Shown here: positions 23,916-35,755 of the stretch, piece by piece
Numbering within the stretch: position 1 is the stretch's first letter
Layout: each line of letters begins with the position of its first letter
Origin: Capsicum annuum
Taxonomy: Eukaryota; Streptophyta; Magnoliopsida; Solanales; Solanaceae
Assembly (NCBI RefSeq): GCF_002878395.1
Contig: NC_061118.1
Coordinates: forward strand, 86,486,423-86,550,422
Reading direction: 5' to 3'
DNA: 64,000 nucleotides
Made by a program: the position numbers and the translations under genes
Notes under the pieces: model-generated
The model's input: only the letters and a program-made list of their open reading frames with translations
Told to the model about the DNA's origin: nothing
The model's database searches: none

Positions 23916-26389
23916 TAACGCGACCCAACCCAGGGCCTTGTTGTAATGGGCATCCCATGTCCGACCAAGACCAGAGACTACCCCCATTACCTAACCTAAC
24001 CTCTAGCCACCTGTCCTAAGTTAACTAAATTTTGAGCATGCAATAAGATAGTTTAACAACTTACACAAAGACTCGGGGGTAGGATTACAATCCTAACTGA
24101 CCTAACCGAGACCAAGCATCCCATACCAATAATCTAGCCATACCAAACTATTCCAAAAGAAAGGCCATAAACCAGGACATAACCAAAGATGTTCCAAACA
24201 TAAAATAATCAAACCCAAAATAAAATACAATGGAAAAACCAACAATTTTGTCAAATGATGTTAATCTACAAGCTTATTCATAATGCCAAGGATGACACCA
24301 ATAAAGATCCCACCCATTCCAACTCATAGAAGTACCACAAAGCCTCTAACAAAAAGAGAAATAAAATCTGGTTGGGATATGCCCCCAACCATGGCCAAAA
24401 TCAATATCCCAAAATTCAATTAAAATGTCAAGAAATATCCATCACATGAAATGGAGCCTTCCAAAAGGATGAAAGCTCACCACTTTAGTCTAAGTGTTGT
24501 CCCCAAGTCAATCACGATGTAGGAAGAGTAGAACAGCCTGTTCCTATGTAGCATGGGTATTCAAATGCCAGTAAATGGGTTAGCGGGTGAATGCTAGCAT
24601 GATCTCAGGATAAGGATAAAATAATGCCATTTATAAAACCAAGTAAATCATTTATATACATACAACCATACATATATATATTTGTATATATATATACACA
24701 TACATATATATATAAATATATATATATATAACCATTCCAGGAAAAGGGATCGGGTTTAGCATGCATTTAAACCCTTGACCTAGACTGTGTAGCTTTGCCT
24801 TCCTAAACCACCAGAGGGCTATATGGGTTCAGCTCCCCTAGCTAAAAGGGTCCTAGTGCATGTAGATATACGACCAGGGAAGAAAACCTGGGATGACTAA
24901 TACATCTCCTAAAATATAGTGTGACATCATTCACACGGTCTCCAAGACCAACCTCATATTAGCAAATATAAGTTTCCAATTTTGGTCCCCCCGGGACCTC
25001 TACCTTCCATGGCTTTGCTACACATCCCGCCATTATTGCCAACTAAAAACATTACAAAGCAACCAACTAATCCATTTTCCATTTATTAACCAAGGTAATT
25101 TAGTGGTAGTATCGTCATACCGACCATACTTGTAAATACTATCCATAGCCAACCATAAATAGGTTAAGGGGACTTTCAAGTGCCCTTCCATTTACTATAT
25201 TAAACCACTTGGGGGATTCCATGTACCCCTTAATTATAACCATTAGCCATTTACCATTCCAAGCCATTTAAACCATGCATAATTCCTTTACCAAGATTTA
25301 GAACAAGCAAGAGTTCTATTAAAAGTAGTCAATGCAATGAACATATCTTTATAAGCATTTTGTTAAACATATTAGGGGCATAATATGGCCAAAATAACTT
25401 CCAATTACCATTAAACAATTCCCATGAAATCCAATTGTCCAAAGCCACCATTAATGCATATAAAATCATAATTAAAACCACAAAAAACTATAACAAACCA
25501 TTTAATATAAAAACCCACAATTCATATTTAGAAACCAAAATTATGTAATCAAAACAATCATGAAAACATTCATAAAATCCATGCCTTTAGATAAAATTAA
25601 CAATGAGGGAAGAGAACATGCCTTAAAACAAGATGATGATTAAAAGAAATCACCAAGACAAGCCCCAAATCAATCCTCTAGTTGAAACCCTAGCTTCCCA
25701 TACCTAAAAGCTTTTGAGAGAATTATAGAGTGTTTAGAAGAGTTTATAAGTGTTAATGGATAGAATAATAGGGTAAATAATCTCTAAATTAGGTTAAAAG
25801 TCTTGGGACCTTATTAGTATACGTGGGGGAATGTCCAGAATACTCCAACTTAAGTTGCATCAAAAATCCCATCATAAGGGTACGACTGACCCTCACGAGT
25901 CGTATCCTTCTAATTCGAGTGGTACACTCTACTTATATCCTAGCCTCAATCTTTTGATAAAAAAATTGTCCAGCATACAACTCATGCAACCAAGTCATAT
26001 TCAAAGCATACGATCGTACCCTTCATCCATACCCCTGGTAGAATTAAAACCAAAGAAGATTTAGACACTGTCCACTATATGAGTCCAGGATACGACCTGT
26101 ACTTTGGCTTACGGATCATGGTGAGCCACTCGTACTCATATTTAACCTAACTAACCAAGTCTAAGATTAAGTTAAGGAACCAAACAAACTGTAACCACCA
26201 ATACGACTCGTAACCCTAAGCCTTACCCATTCTAGTAACCAAAATCTATCCCATCAACCAAGATTGGTTAGCATACAACTAACCATGCCATCTGTACCCC
26301 AACATATGGCTCGTACCCTCGAGTCGTAATGGGTATAGAGAGCAAAATTCTAGGAAATTTTCTTTGGTCCAGAAACTAAGGAGTTTTCA
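23916..26389 (-). repeat. E2 5' LTR (about 2.47 kb)
   Basis: The + strand runs from 'taacgcgaccc' at 23916 to 'gagttttca' at 26389, matching 17601-18883 where that copy survives. It carries the (TA)n tract at 24669-24731 and an iterated 'acgac...gtcgta' word block at about 25870-26340. No coding content is recognised. Confidence 0.87.
24669..24731. repeat. (TA)n microsatellite in the E2 5' LTR
   Basis: An impure TA repeat with CA and GT interruptions. The other E2 LTR has only a short version near 17812-17824, so the array expanded or contracted after insertion. Confidence 0.95.
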
Positions 26390-26408
26390 TTTCTTAATTA
26401 AGGAAGAG

Positions 26409-27596
26409 TGTATATCACTAGTAACTTGATTTAACTATGATATTAGAAAGATCTTCGGATCATGTCTACCTAAGGGCAACTTAGGTGTGGGTGTGTGAGA
26501 TTTGATGCAAATTCTAGTAAACTTCTAATATAGTAGGCTATGTCTAGCGCCCTTGAGGGTAATTTCTCAATAAAATCTCAAGGATTTCAATTGTTGACCA
26601 TTTTGAGAACCTAACAAGTGTGACAATCATACTCACCCACTACCTCTATTAAGGCATCCCTATTTCTAGGATGATACCCAAGGCAAAATCAACCATAAAA
26701 TTACCCTTATGTCTAAGATTGTGAAAATGAGTAGATTAAACCCATTAATTATATACTATTGCCTTGTTTCCCACATCTCTCTTCCAAGGATAATGAGGGT
26801 TCCTAAAGTTTACCCAAACCCTTCTTCAAGAATGGTTTGGGCTTTCAAGAGCAAGGAGTTTTCACTCACAAAACCATGTGGGTATTTGGAGTTTTCACTC
26901 AAAAATCCCAACCAATTTAATCAAGAAATAGTATAACACATTATCATCTAACTAGAATGTACAAAAATACATCACAATCCATAATTAATTTGCACCTTAG
27001 TTCAACATAATCCCAAGTCTAAAAAATTTGCTACTCGTGAAAAAAAAAGAGCACATATACCAAATAGGTTGTTCAAAGCATCCACTCTTCATAAATATCA
27101 AAATCAAAGTCTCCAAATCAACTTTACAATTCTTGACTAATTTAGGGTTTCAATTTTAATTCAAAGTATTTCTAGTCTCTAGAATACCCAAAATGCAAAA
27201 GGATTTCAATCTTTTAAAGGATTTGGGGTTGGCTACTGAAAATTATGAAACTTTCCTTGAGCTAAATCTCACGTAACCAAAATCACACTAGATTATATAT
27301 GATCACAACTACCTTGATCGCGTGTAGATAAACATGATTGCAGTTGCTGACCGTGTTAACTGGCCGTGATTGTGGTAACTGAGGCCTATTTCAGCTCCAG
27401 GTCTTCCATCTGCACTTTCTTTTTCTTCTGTTGATCCTTTTGAGCTCAAGTTCATATATTTCCACTTTATAACCTGTATGACTATAAAATATGGATATTA
27501 GTGCATTTAAATATACATATGCCTCTTTTTTTCCTTCAAAACATGGTAATGTGCATGAATATCGAGCGTAAATGAGCGGTAAATCACCGCTCATCA
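26409..27596 (-). repeat. Athila-like LTR, copy A
   Basis: On the - strand it starts TGATGAGCGG at 27596, right after the purine tract 'aagttaggggtgt'. It ends near 26409 in 'gatataca'. It matches copy B (29747-30982) and, inverted, 42752-43540. The first bases form a hairpin, GAGCGGT/ACCGCTC (27574-27592). A block of 'gatcac/cgtgat' words lies at 27295-27385. It holds no gene. Confidence 0.82.
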
Positions 27597-29743
27597 ACAC
27601 CCCTAACTTAAAGCTTTGCTTGTCCTCAAACAATACTATCCCTTACGATTAGACTATGAAAATTTATTCCCATATCGAATTACCCAAATGATCCTAATGA
27701 CTTCAAGCTTAGTTAATACCACAATTTAGCTCTTCAAATATGGGCAAAACTATTTGCACAACACCACTCAACATAAAATGTGATTTTTCAAGGAGGCAAT
27801 AGACTTTAAAAAGCAACTACACAACAAATAATATTACTCTAAAATTCACTCCTTTTTGAACCCAACTACATTACACTCTTTTTACCCAATTTTTTGGGAG
27901 ATGACAAAATTGGCCGATTTATTTACATGCCTCCTCACAAGAAAAAAAATTCACAGACCAAGTCATCAATTATGCAACAAAGAGTTTATGTGTAGAACAC
28001 TCTCCCTCACACAAGAACTTTCAATTCTAACAAGTATCATTCCTTAGGCTCGCTCCTATTTTCAATAGCTACTACAATGCAAAATACTACGTTGGGAATT
28101 AGGAAGGGCCTTTTATGCTTGTAATATAGGTTCGGGGTAGGGTAGGATATCTTTTAGGAACAACAATTCTAAAACCTCCTTGAAAATATACATCACACTA
28201 TTTCATCTAAATTTTGATCATGGGCCACTTCTTTTTTTTTTTTACTCTTTACACATGCCAATTTTTTATTTTCATGGTTAACCCATTTTCCTTTTCACTT
28301 TTTTTCTTGCACCCTTAGTGCTTCTCTTTTCTTTGTTGGGTCCTTTCCTTTTTTTATTCACTTGTTCTTAATACTTAAACTCATAGGCACTTAGTTACAA
28401 CTTCGTGTCCCAAAGTTACTTCTTTCAATCATCAACACCTCAACTTATGCATTTAGCCTTAAGTTATAATTTTAAGTTCAAGAAGGCTATGGATCAAAAG
28501 AAAGATAAAGATTGAAAGGCTCACGACTTGTAATGTGTTTCTAAATAAAAGTCTACAGGCTCAAAGTAGATGTCTAGGGATAACAACTATGCAAGGGTAG
28601 GCATTTTAGACTAAAGTGGACTTCTAATTTCACAAAGATAGCTAAGATCATCTCTCCAACAAAGTAGAATAAAAATTTACCTTGAGAGACTAATGGGGAA
28701 AGTTCTAGATGGTACAAGTACACATGAGATTTGGTCAAATAAGATCATCATATATGGCATGTAAAATTCACCAAGGAGGTTCATTGCCCCTTCCGCTAAC
28801 GATAAAAAATAAAATATTTTGATATTTTCACAAGTCAAAATTTAAGAGTCATAAAAAGAGAAGAAAAATTATTACAAGGTTGCTCACGTGAATGCCCTTG
28901 ATTTTTAAAAAATTTTGGATGAAGGGAGGTGTTAACTCTACATGGACACCACCACCATGTAGCCTCAAGCTTGTCATGAAATGCCAATAACTTTTTTAGG
29001 ACATTATCCAAACATATTCCTCTCTCCAGGAGCAATTTTGTCCTTAGAAGATCACTGTAGTAGTGAGTGTGGTACTCGGATGCCATAAATTAGATATGGT
29101 CATATTTTTCCATGAGATTATCCAAAAAAGAAGAATACAACACACACAACCATCATTACCATTTTTATACACAAGTATGATATGTTTCTCACAAAAGCCC
29201 TTTAGATAGTTACTTGGTGATGTTCATGCAAAAATTTTTGTGCAAGATAGAAAATTTACTCTGTTAACATAATCACGGGCCATTGAGTCACAATCACATT
29301 AATGCAATTGTCGTATTAATATCCACGATTGCAGTCACTGAGATCGGTTTCAAACCCATTTTCCATGTCCTAAATTTCAAAATCTATGGCTACAAGCATG
29401 CTCTATAAGAAGAATCTACATTAATAGTGTGGAATAGGCCAACTAGTACTCAATTATCCCCTTAGAATGTAAGACCATTAGTGAGCATTCGTTTTTGCAT
29501 TATATCAAGCACTTAGTGTTCACTCTTCATTTGTCGCTATTTCTACACATATTTTGGGTACTCAAGACTTTCTCACTTATGTGCAAACCATAATATAGTA
29601 TCTAAATACCAAATAAGATAAATTTATGAAATAATGAAGCATGAAAATCAAAGATTGAGGCCCTCTCTACAACATGCATTCTATGACCTATTTTCAACAA
29701 TTAAAGCATGGATTAATGACATCTACCAGGTATGTGATACAAG
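27597..29743 (-). other. Athila 3' internal region, copy A (env-like ORF deleted)
   Basis: It is similar to 30983-34835, but about 1.7 kb corresponding to roughly 32340-34020 is missing at about 28941-28952. No domain remains. A second word block of 'acgattgcagt' type is at 29265-29345. The right end ('cttgtatcacatacc') matches the right end of copy B. Confidence 0.78.
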
Positions 29744-29746
29744 TGG

Positions 29747-30982
29747 TGTATATCACTAGTGACTTGATTTCACAAACTAAGAAACAAACTTTGATTTAAC
29801 TTCAAAATTAGAAGAATCTTGGGATCATGTCTACCTAAGGGCAACTTAGGTGTGGATGTATGAGAGTTTATGTGCATGCTAGTAAACTTCTAATATGGTA
29901 CGCTAGGTCTAGGATCCTTGAGGCTAATTTCTCAATAAAACCTCAAGGTTTCAGTTGTTGGCCCTTTTGAGTACCTAACAAGTGTGAAAATCATATTCAC
30001 CCACTAACTCAATTAGGTTATCCCTATGTATAGGATGATACCTAAGGCAAAATCAACAACAAAACACCCTAAGGTCAAAGATAGAAAAAGTGAGTAGATT
30101 CAACCCAATAATTATATATTATTCCCTTGTTTCCCACATCCCTCTTTCAAGGATAATGAGGGTTTCTAAAGTTCACCCAAACCTCTCTTTAAAGGATGGT
30201 TTGAGCTTTCAAGAGCATGGAGTTTTCAATCACAAACCCATGTGGGTATTTGGGGTTTCACCCACCAAATCCAACCAAATTAATCAAACAATAGTATTAC
30301 CCATTATCATCTAACTAGCATGTACATAAATACAACACAATCCACAACTAATTTTCACCTTAGTTCATCATAATCCAAAGATGAAAAGATTTAGCTACTC
30401 ATGAAGAAAGAGAGAAACATATACCAAATGGGTTATTCAAAGCATACATTCTTCACAAATATCAAAATCAAAGTCTCCAAATAAACATTATAATTCTTGC
30501 CAAATTTAGGGTTTCAATTTCAAATTCAAAGTATTGCTAGTCTCTAGAATGCCCAAAATGGGAAGGGCTTTAAGCTTTTAAAGAATTTTGGGTCGGCTGT
30601 TGAAAATTATAAAACTGTGCCTGAGCTAAATCCCGCGTAACTACGATCACACTAGATTCACCATGATCGTGGATACTGCGACCTCGTGTAGATCAATGCG
30701 ATAGCAGTTGCTGATCATCTTGAATGGCTGTGATTGTGACCCTCAGTCTACGATTGCATTAACTGAGGCTTGTTTCTGCTTAAGGTCTTGTAGCTGTACT
30801 TCCTTTCTCTTCCTTTGATCCATTTTAGCTCAATTCTATATTTTTCTATCTCATAACCTTTATGCCTTCAAAATGTGGATATTAGTGCATTTAATCATAC
30901 ATAGGTTTCTTTTATTCATTCAAAACATGGTAATATGCACGAATATCGAGCATAAATAAGCAGTAAATTCACTGTTCATCCA
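29747..30982 (-). repeat. Athila-like LTR, copy B
   Basis: It aligns with copy A end to end: the 'gatcatgtctacctaaggg' words and the 'aaccatgtgggtatttgg' segment recur in order. The LTR start on the - strand is altered (TGGATGAACA), and the 5' hairpin is degraded. The word block is at 30640-30765. Confidence 0.82.
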
Positions 30983-33900
30983 TAACCCAACTTAAAGCTT
31001 TGCTTGTCCTCAAGAAACACTACTCCTTAACATGAGACTATGCACATTTATGCCCACATCAAATGACCCAAATGATCTTAGTGACTTTAAGCTTAGTTAA
31101 TAACACAATTTAGATCTTCAAACATGGGCAAAACTATTTATACAACACCCCTCAACATAAAATGTGATTTTTCAAAGATGCAAGAGACTTTAAAGAGCAA
31201 CTATCCAACAAATTGTAATACACTAAAATTGCCTACTTTTTGACCCCAACTATATTATACTCTTTTAGCCTCATTTTTGGGGAGATGAAGAAATTACCTA
31301 CCTCAACTTATTTACATGCCTCCTCACAAGAAACAAAATTTCACTCAACAATTCATCAATTAGACAACAAGGAATTTAAGTGTAGAACACTCTCTCTCTC
31401 CCAAGAACTCTCAATGCTTACAAGTACCATGTCATAGTCTTTCCTCTATTTTCAATAGCCGCTACAATGAAAATACTAGGTTTGGAATGAGGAAGGGTTT
31501 TTTGTGCTTGTAACGTAGGTTTGGGGGTAGGGTAGGATATCTTTTAGGAACAACATCAGTAAAGCCACCTTGAACATCTACATCACACTATTTCATCAAA
31601 ATTTTGGTAATGGGCCATTTACTTTATTTTCACTCTTTACACATTCCTACTTTTAATTTTCATGGTTCACCCATTTTCCTTTTCACTTTTTTTTGTACCC
31701 TTAGTGCTTATCTTTCCTTTGCTGGGTCCTTCCCTTTTATTATTCACTTGTTCTTAATACTTAAACTCATACGAACTTACTTACAACTTCATGGACCAAA
31801 GTTACTTCTTTCAATCATCAATACCCCGAACTTAGGCTTTCGGCCGCAAGTTATAATTTTAAATTTAAGGAGGGTGGGGTTCAAAAGAAGGATAAAGATT
31901 GAAAGGCTCACAGCTTGTAATGTGTTTTGCAAAGAAAGGTCTAAAGGCTCAAAGTTGGTGACTAGGGATAACAACTATGTAGCGGTAGGAATTTTAGGAT
32001 AAAATGGATTTCCAATGTCATAAAGATGGCCTAAGATCGTCTCTCTAACCAAGTAGGATCAAAATTTGCCTTGAGAGACTAATGGAAAAAGCTCTAAATG
32101 GTACAAGTATGCATGAGATTTAGACAAATAAACTCACCACATATGGAATGTAAAATTTTCCATGGCAGTTCAGTTGCCCCTTCTGCAAGAGACAAAAAAT
32201 AGAGTATCTCCTAATTTTCATAAGTCAAAATTTTAGAGTCACAAAAATAGAAGAAAATTTTTTATAAGGTTGCTTATTTCCATGCCCTCAAATTTTGAAA
32301 ATTTTTGGACGAAGGGGGTGCTTACTTTGCATGGGCACGATGCATGATTTCCTAATTATGGCACCAACCCAACTGTTTAATCTAACATTGTGGTTTTCAT
32401 ACGGTCCAACCCATCATATGACTATTCGATATTCGCCATAGGTATAAATGCAATCCCAAAATCGGAAATATTGTCGGTACTCAGAATTCCCTTGGATATG
32501 TGACTTTGATTCCATGAGTACTCAGACTTCCCTTGCATCTATGGTTTTAAACCCAAGCACGATGCTTTCCCCTTAAGAATGTTGTCACTCAGTCTATCAT
32601 AGGGAAAAACTCATTTGGTCAAAATAAGAACAAAATAACTAATCCATGCAAATATGGGTACCATCAGAGTGCCCAAAAATTACAACCCAAATAAAAAAGT
32701 TTAGAATCAAAAAAAAAGAAACAGGAGAAAAATGTCCAAAAATATCAATAATACAGGACTAGATCGAATGAATACAGAGATAGGAACCCCCAACTAAAGA
32801 GGTGGCAGTGTCTGCACTACATAAATAATCAAGCATAACGAGAGATATGGGTGCTCCATGAAACCGAATCAAGAGCTGTTGTTACTCTGAGACTCTACTT
32901 CATCATCATCCTCTTTATGATTGGACCATTCGACTGGGGCCTAATCATCACTCTCCACTAAATATGAAAAAAGTTGATCACAAGGTTTTAGGACCTTCCA
33001 AAGGCCTTTCACCCTCTTCCATAGCTTATTAAAGAACCTATCTCTCTTCTTCTCCCTTATGACCATCTTTTCATATGCAACCCAGAGATTATGATGTGAT
33101 GCTTTTAAGGATGAGTTGACTTTGTAAAGTCTAGTAATGGTGGATTCCTATTTCTTATGTTCCTCTTAATACTTTCTATAATCGGCTTGTGACACATATG
33201 AATGTTAAGTGGTGGAGGGATCTTTTAGTCCCCAGGGTAAACCTGACATAAGTTCCTTGATAGCCGTAATATCAACTCTAATAAACCTAACATGAGTTCC
33301 TTAATAGCCGCAATATCAACTCCAATGTCCTCAAGAGGTCCAGCAGTGGATGGCCTACAAGACTCAGGCTCCTCGCATTTTGACTTTCCCAAGTCGATTT
33401 TTCTCTTTTTGATTTTACTTGGTGCACCTTCACATCAAATTATCAAAGGATAAGTGGGGGTACTAGAGTGAACCTAAGTGTCTTCATAGTGTTATTCAAC
33501 CCTATCTCTTCTACAAATCTCAGTAATCAAATAGGGAAAGAAAAGATGTGTACCACCTTATTTCTTAAAGAACTTTATATCAGATACCACAAGATCACCA
33601 ACATTCAAGGAAATGCTATATAGAATAAATGCGACCATTTGGGCTGACAAGTCGGGGACTGATGTCATGCTAGTGCAAGGAGAGACTTAGCTACATATTA
33701 TGTTCAACCAAATCCATGCCTCAAAAGTAAAGTCATTCATATGGATGTTATTCTTGGTTTATTCTAATGAGACCTCCTTTCTAGGAAATAATCTTTCTTC
33801 CAACTAGCTTCCCAGCTCATACCTTTTTTCTTTGAACTCACCCATGTTTGCATTTGGGATCCCATAGATACCATTAATTTGCTCCTCCCCAAAGTTCAAC

Positions 33901-34835
33901 ATTTTTCACCAGATCTTGATAGTCATGTTGGATAGATCTGAGAATGACACTACGCTAAGGTTGGCGAAGAATTCACTGACCCATTTCTCATTTTCCTTAC
34001 ACAAACTCAGGGAAAAACACCACCACCCTATAGCCTCAAGCCTTTATGAAATGCCAGAAGCTTTTTTGGCATATTATCCAAACTTATTCCTCTCTTCAGG
34101 AGAAACGTTTTCCTCAAAACATCACCATAGTAGTGAGTATGGCACTTAGATAGCATGAATATGATGTGTTAGTATTTGTCCTTGAGATTATCCTAAAAAG
34201 AAGCATACAACACACCCAACCACCATCGTCATTTTTATGCACAAGTAAGCTATGTTTCCACCAAAGCCCATTAGATAGTTGCTTTGTGATGTTCATGTAA
34301 AAATTTAAAGTGTAGGATTTTTGTGCAGGGTAGAAAATTATACTTTCTTATCGCAATCTTGGGCCTTGGAGCCACAATCACGGTGCCACATTTGTGGTAC
34401 CAATGGACGTGATTGTGGTAACTGAGACTAGTTTTAGACCCATTTTCCATTTTACAAATTTCCAAATATAAGCCCACAAGCATGCATTACAAGAAAAATC
34501 CACATTAACAGCACAGAACTACCTACTAGGTACTCAAGTATGCCCTTAGATTGTAAAACCATTAGTAAGAATTCATTTGGGCATTATATCGAGCACTTAG
34601 TGTGAACTCTTTATTTGTCTCTATTTCCACACATATTTTGGGTACTCAAGACTTCCCCGCTTATGTGCACAAGATAATCCAACAACTACATACCACACAA
34701 TAACACTTTATGAAATAATAAAGCATGAAAATCAAAGATTCAGGCCCTCTCTACAAAATACATTCTATGACCTATTTTCAATAATTAAAGCATAGATTAA
34801 CAACACCTATCGGGTATGTAATTCAAGAGAGATAC
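30983..34835 (-). other. Athila 3' internal region, copy B
   Basis: This is the fuller copy of the 3' region, including the transposon-protein-like pseudogene at 32869-34020. Frames elsewhere, such as the open stretch at 31604-32002 on the + strand, have no recognisable family. A word block is at 34340-34435. Confidence 0.75.
32869..34020 (-). pseudogene. Plant-transposon-protein-like ORF of the Athila/Tat 3' region
   Basis: The - strand shows FFANLSVVSF near the start, GEEQINGIYGIPNANMGEF, then FILYSISLNVGDLVVSDI and HLFFPYLITEICRRDRVE. The order resembles the Pfam 'putative plant transposon protein' domain (PF20167) found in many plant repeat ORFs, a match I recall rather than searched. 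The C terminus is acidic (KEDDDEVES) and ends with a stop at 32869-32871. Several in-frame stops make it a pseudogene. Its role is unknown; position after pol is where Athila elements often carry an extra ORF. Confidence 0.55.
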
Positions 34836-35311
34836 AAGAATCCAATTGGACATCTCACAATCTTATCTAGAAATGGGTCCAATCAGAGAGTAAAGTTGAA
34901 AAGGAAGTGTAAGGGAAATAGGGGAATCAAATGGCTATATAGTTGAGATGACCGTGATCGTCGTTATGTTCTCGTAATTATCAACATAAGGGTGACCGTG
35001 ATCACGGGTCGCGATCACGGTAACTGAGGGCATTTATGCACCCTTGCTTTCCCCTATTCAACTTATTTCACAATTTAACATATTTTCCCTAGTTTAGTTA
35101 ATAGTGCAAAAATTTCACATTTCCCCCTTTTTAAGAACCTCCAATACATTCAATAGTTCCACAAATGCATGGGTTATTCAATTTTCAAAATTAAAATCTA
35201 CACTACATAAGCAAAAGCAAAGGATACAAGCCACTTTCATGGAATTTGTGGGTTGCCTCCCACATAGTTCCTTAGTTATCGTTGTAGCATGACGTCTTTA
35301 ATTTTTCTTTG
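34836..35311 (-). other. Junction region between protease and the duplicated 3' units
   Basis: On the - strand the protease end is followed within about 30 bases by 'gacgtcatgctacaacgata' and then 'gggaggcaaccca' (about 35245-35300). The + strand copy has these words after integrase at 40715-40770. The whole RT-to-integrase segment is therefore missing here. A block of 'gatcacgg/ccgtgatc' words lies at 34960-35030. No gene is seen. Confidence 0.75.
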
Positions 35312-35755
35312 TCAAGGTGGGTCCTCAAATACCCCTTTGTTCACCTCTTCAATTTCAACATCTACCACGAATATCAATTGAAGTTCTGTGGGTTGTTTCC
35401 TTATCTTGCAAACCTTAAAGGAAACCTCATCCTCATGCACTCTAAACTTTATCTCCCTCATTTCTAAGTCAACAATGGATTTTTCGGTGGCTAAGAAAGA
35501 TCGTACAAGGATGATGGGTACCTCTTGGTCCATTTCACAATCCAGAACCACAAAGTCTGTCGGAAGTATAAATTTGTCCACCTTGACTAGAACATCAAAC
35601 AAAATTCTGATCGATCTCTTGATCGACCGATCCATCACTAAGAGTCTCATAGATGTCGGGGTTGGTGAATTTAAACCAAGATTCTTATAGATGGAAAAAT
35701 GCATGAGATTGATACTTGCACCAAAGTCATATAGAGCTTTTGTAAACACATCCAT
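35312..35755 (-). pseudogene. Athila/Tat protease domain (open 147-codon frame)
   Basis: A stop-free frame carries the aspartic-protease segment ALYDFGASINLMHFSIYKNL, with Asp and Gly-Ala retained. It continues with VLVKVDKFILPTDFVVLDCE and EVPIILVRSFLATEKSIVDL, the usual pattern of Athila/Tat protease. It continues the gag frame across 35756. Although open, it lacks a pol partner and is part of a defective element. Confidence 0.85.

Larger units (their letters stand above)
17601..26389 (-). mobile_element. E2: Ty3/gypsy chromovirus, decayed, full gene order
   Basis: A second chromovirus, on the - strand. Order from right to left: 5' LTR 23916-26389, PBS, gag, protease, RT, RNase H, integrase, chromodomain, 3' LTR 17601-18883. 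Its LTR sequence differs from E1, so it is another family. The 3' LTR has lost its outer ~540 bases plus an internal piece, so no TSD can be checked. Stops are scattered through every domain. Confidence 0.92.

Noticed and set aside
24669..24731. (TA)n tract as a replication origin or promoter TATA region
   Set aside because: It is an impure microsatellite present in one E2 LTR and reduced in the other, with nothing to tie it to such a role.
31604..32002. 132-codon open frame on the + strand as a host gene
   Set aside because: It crosses the Athila 3' internal region. The homologous part of copy A does not keep it open, and its residues look like translated low-complexity DNA.
35388..35690. 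100-codon + strand frame
   Set aside because: It is antisense to the Athila protease, which has the real domain pattern.
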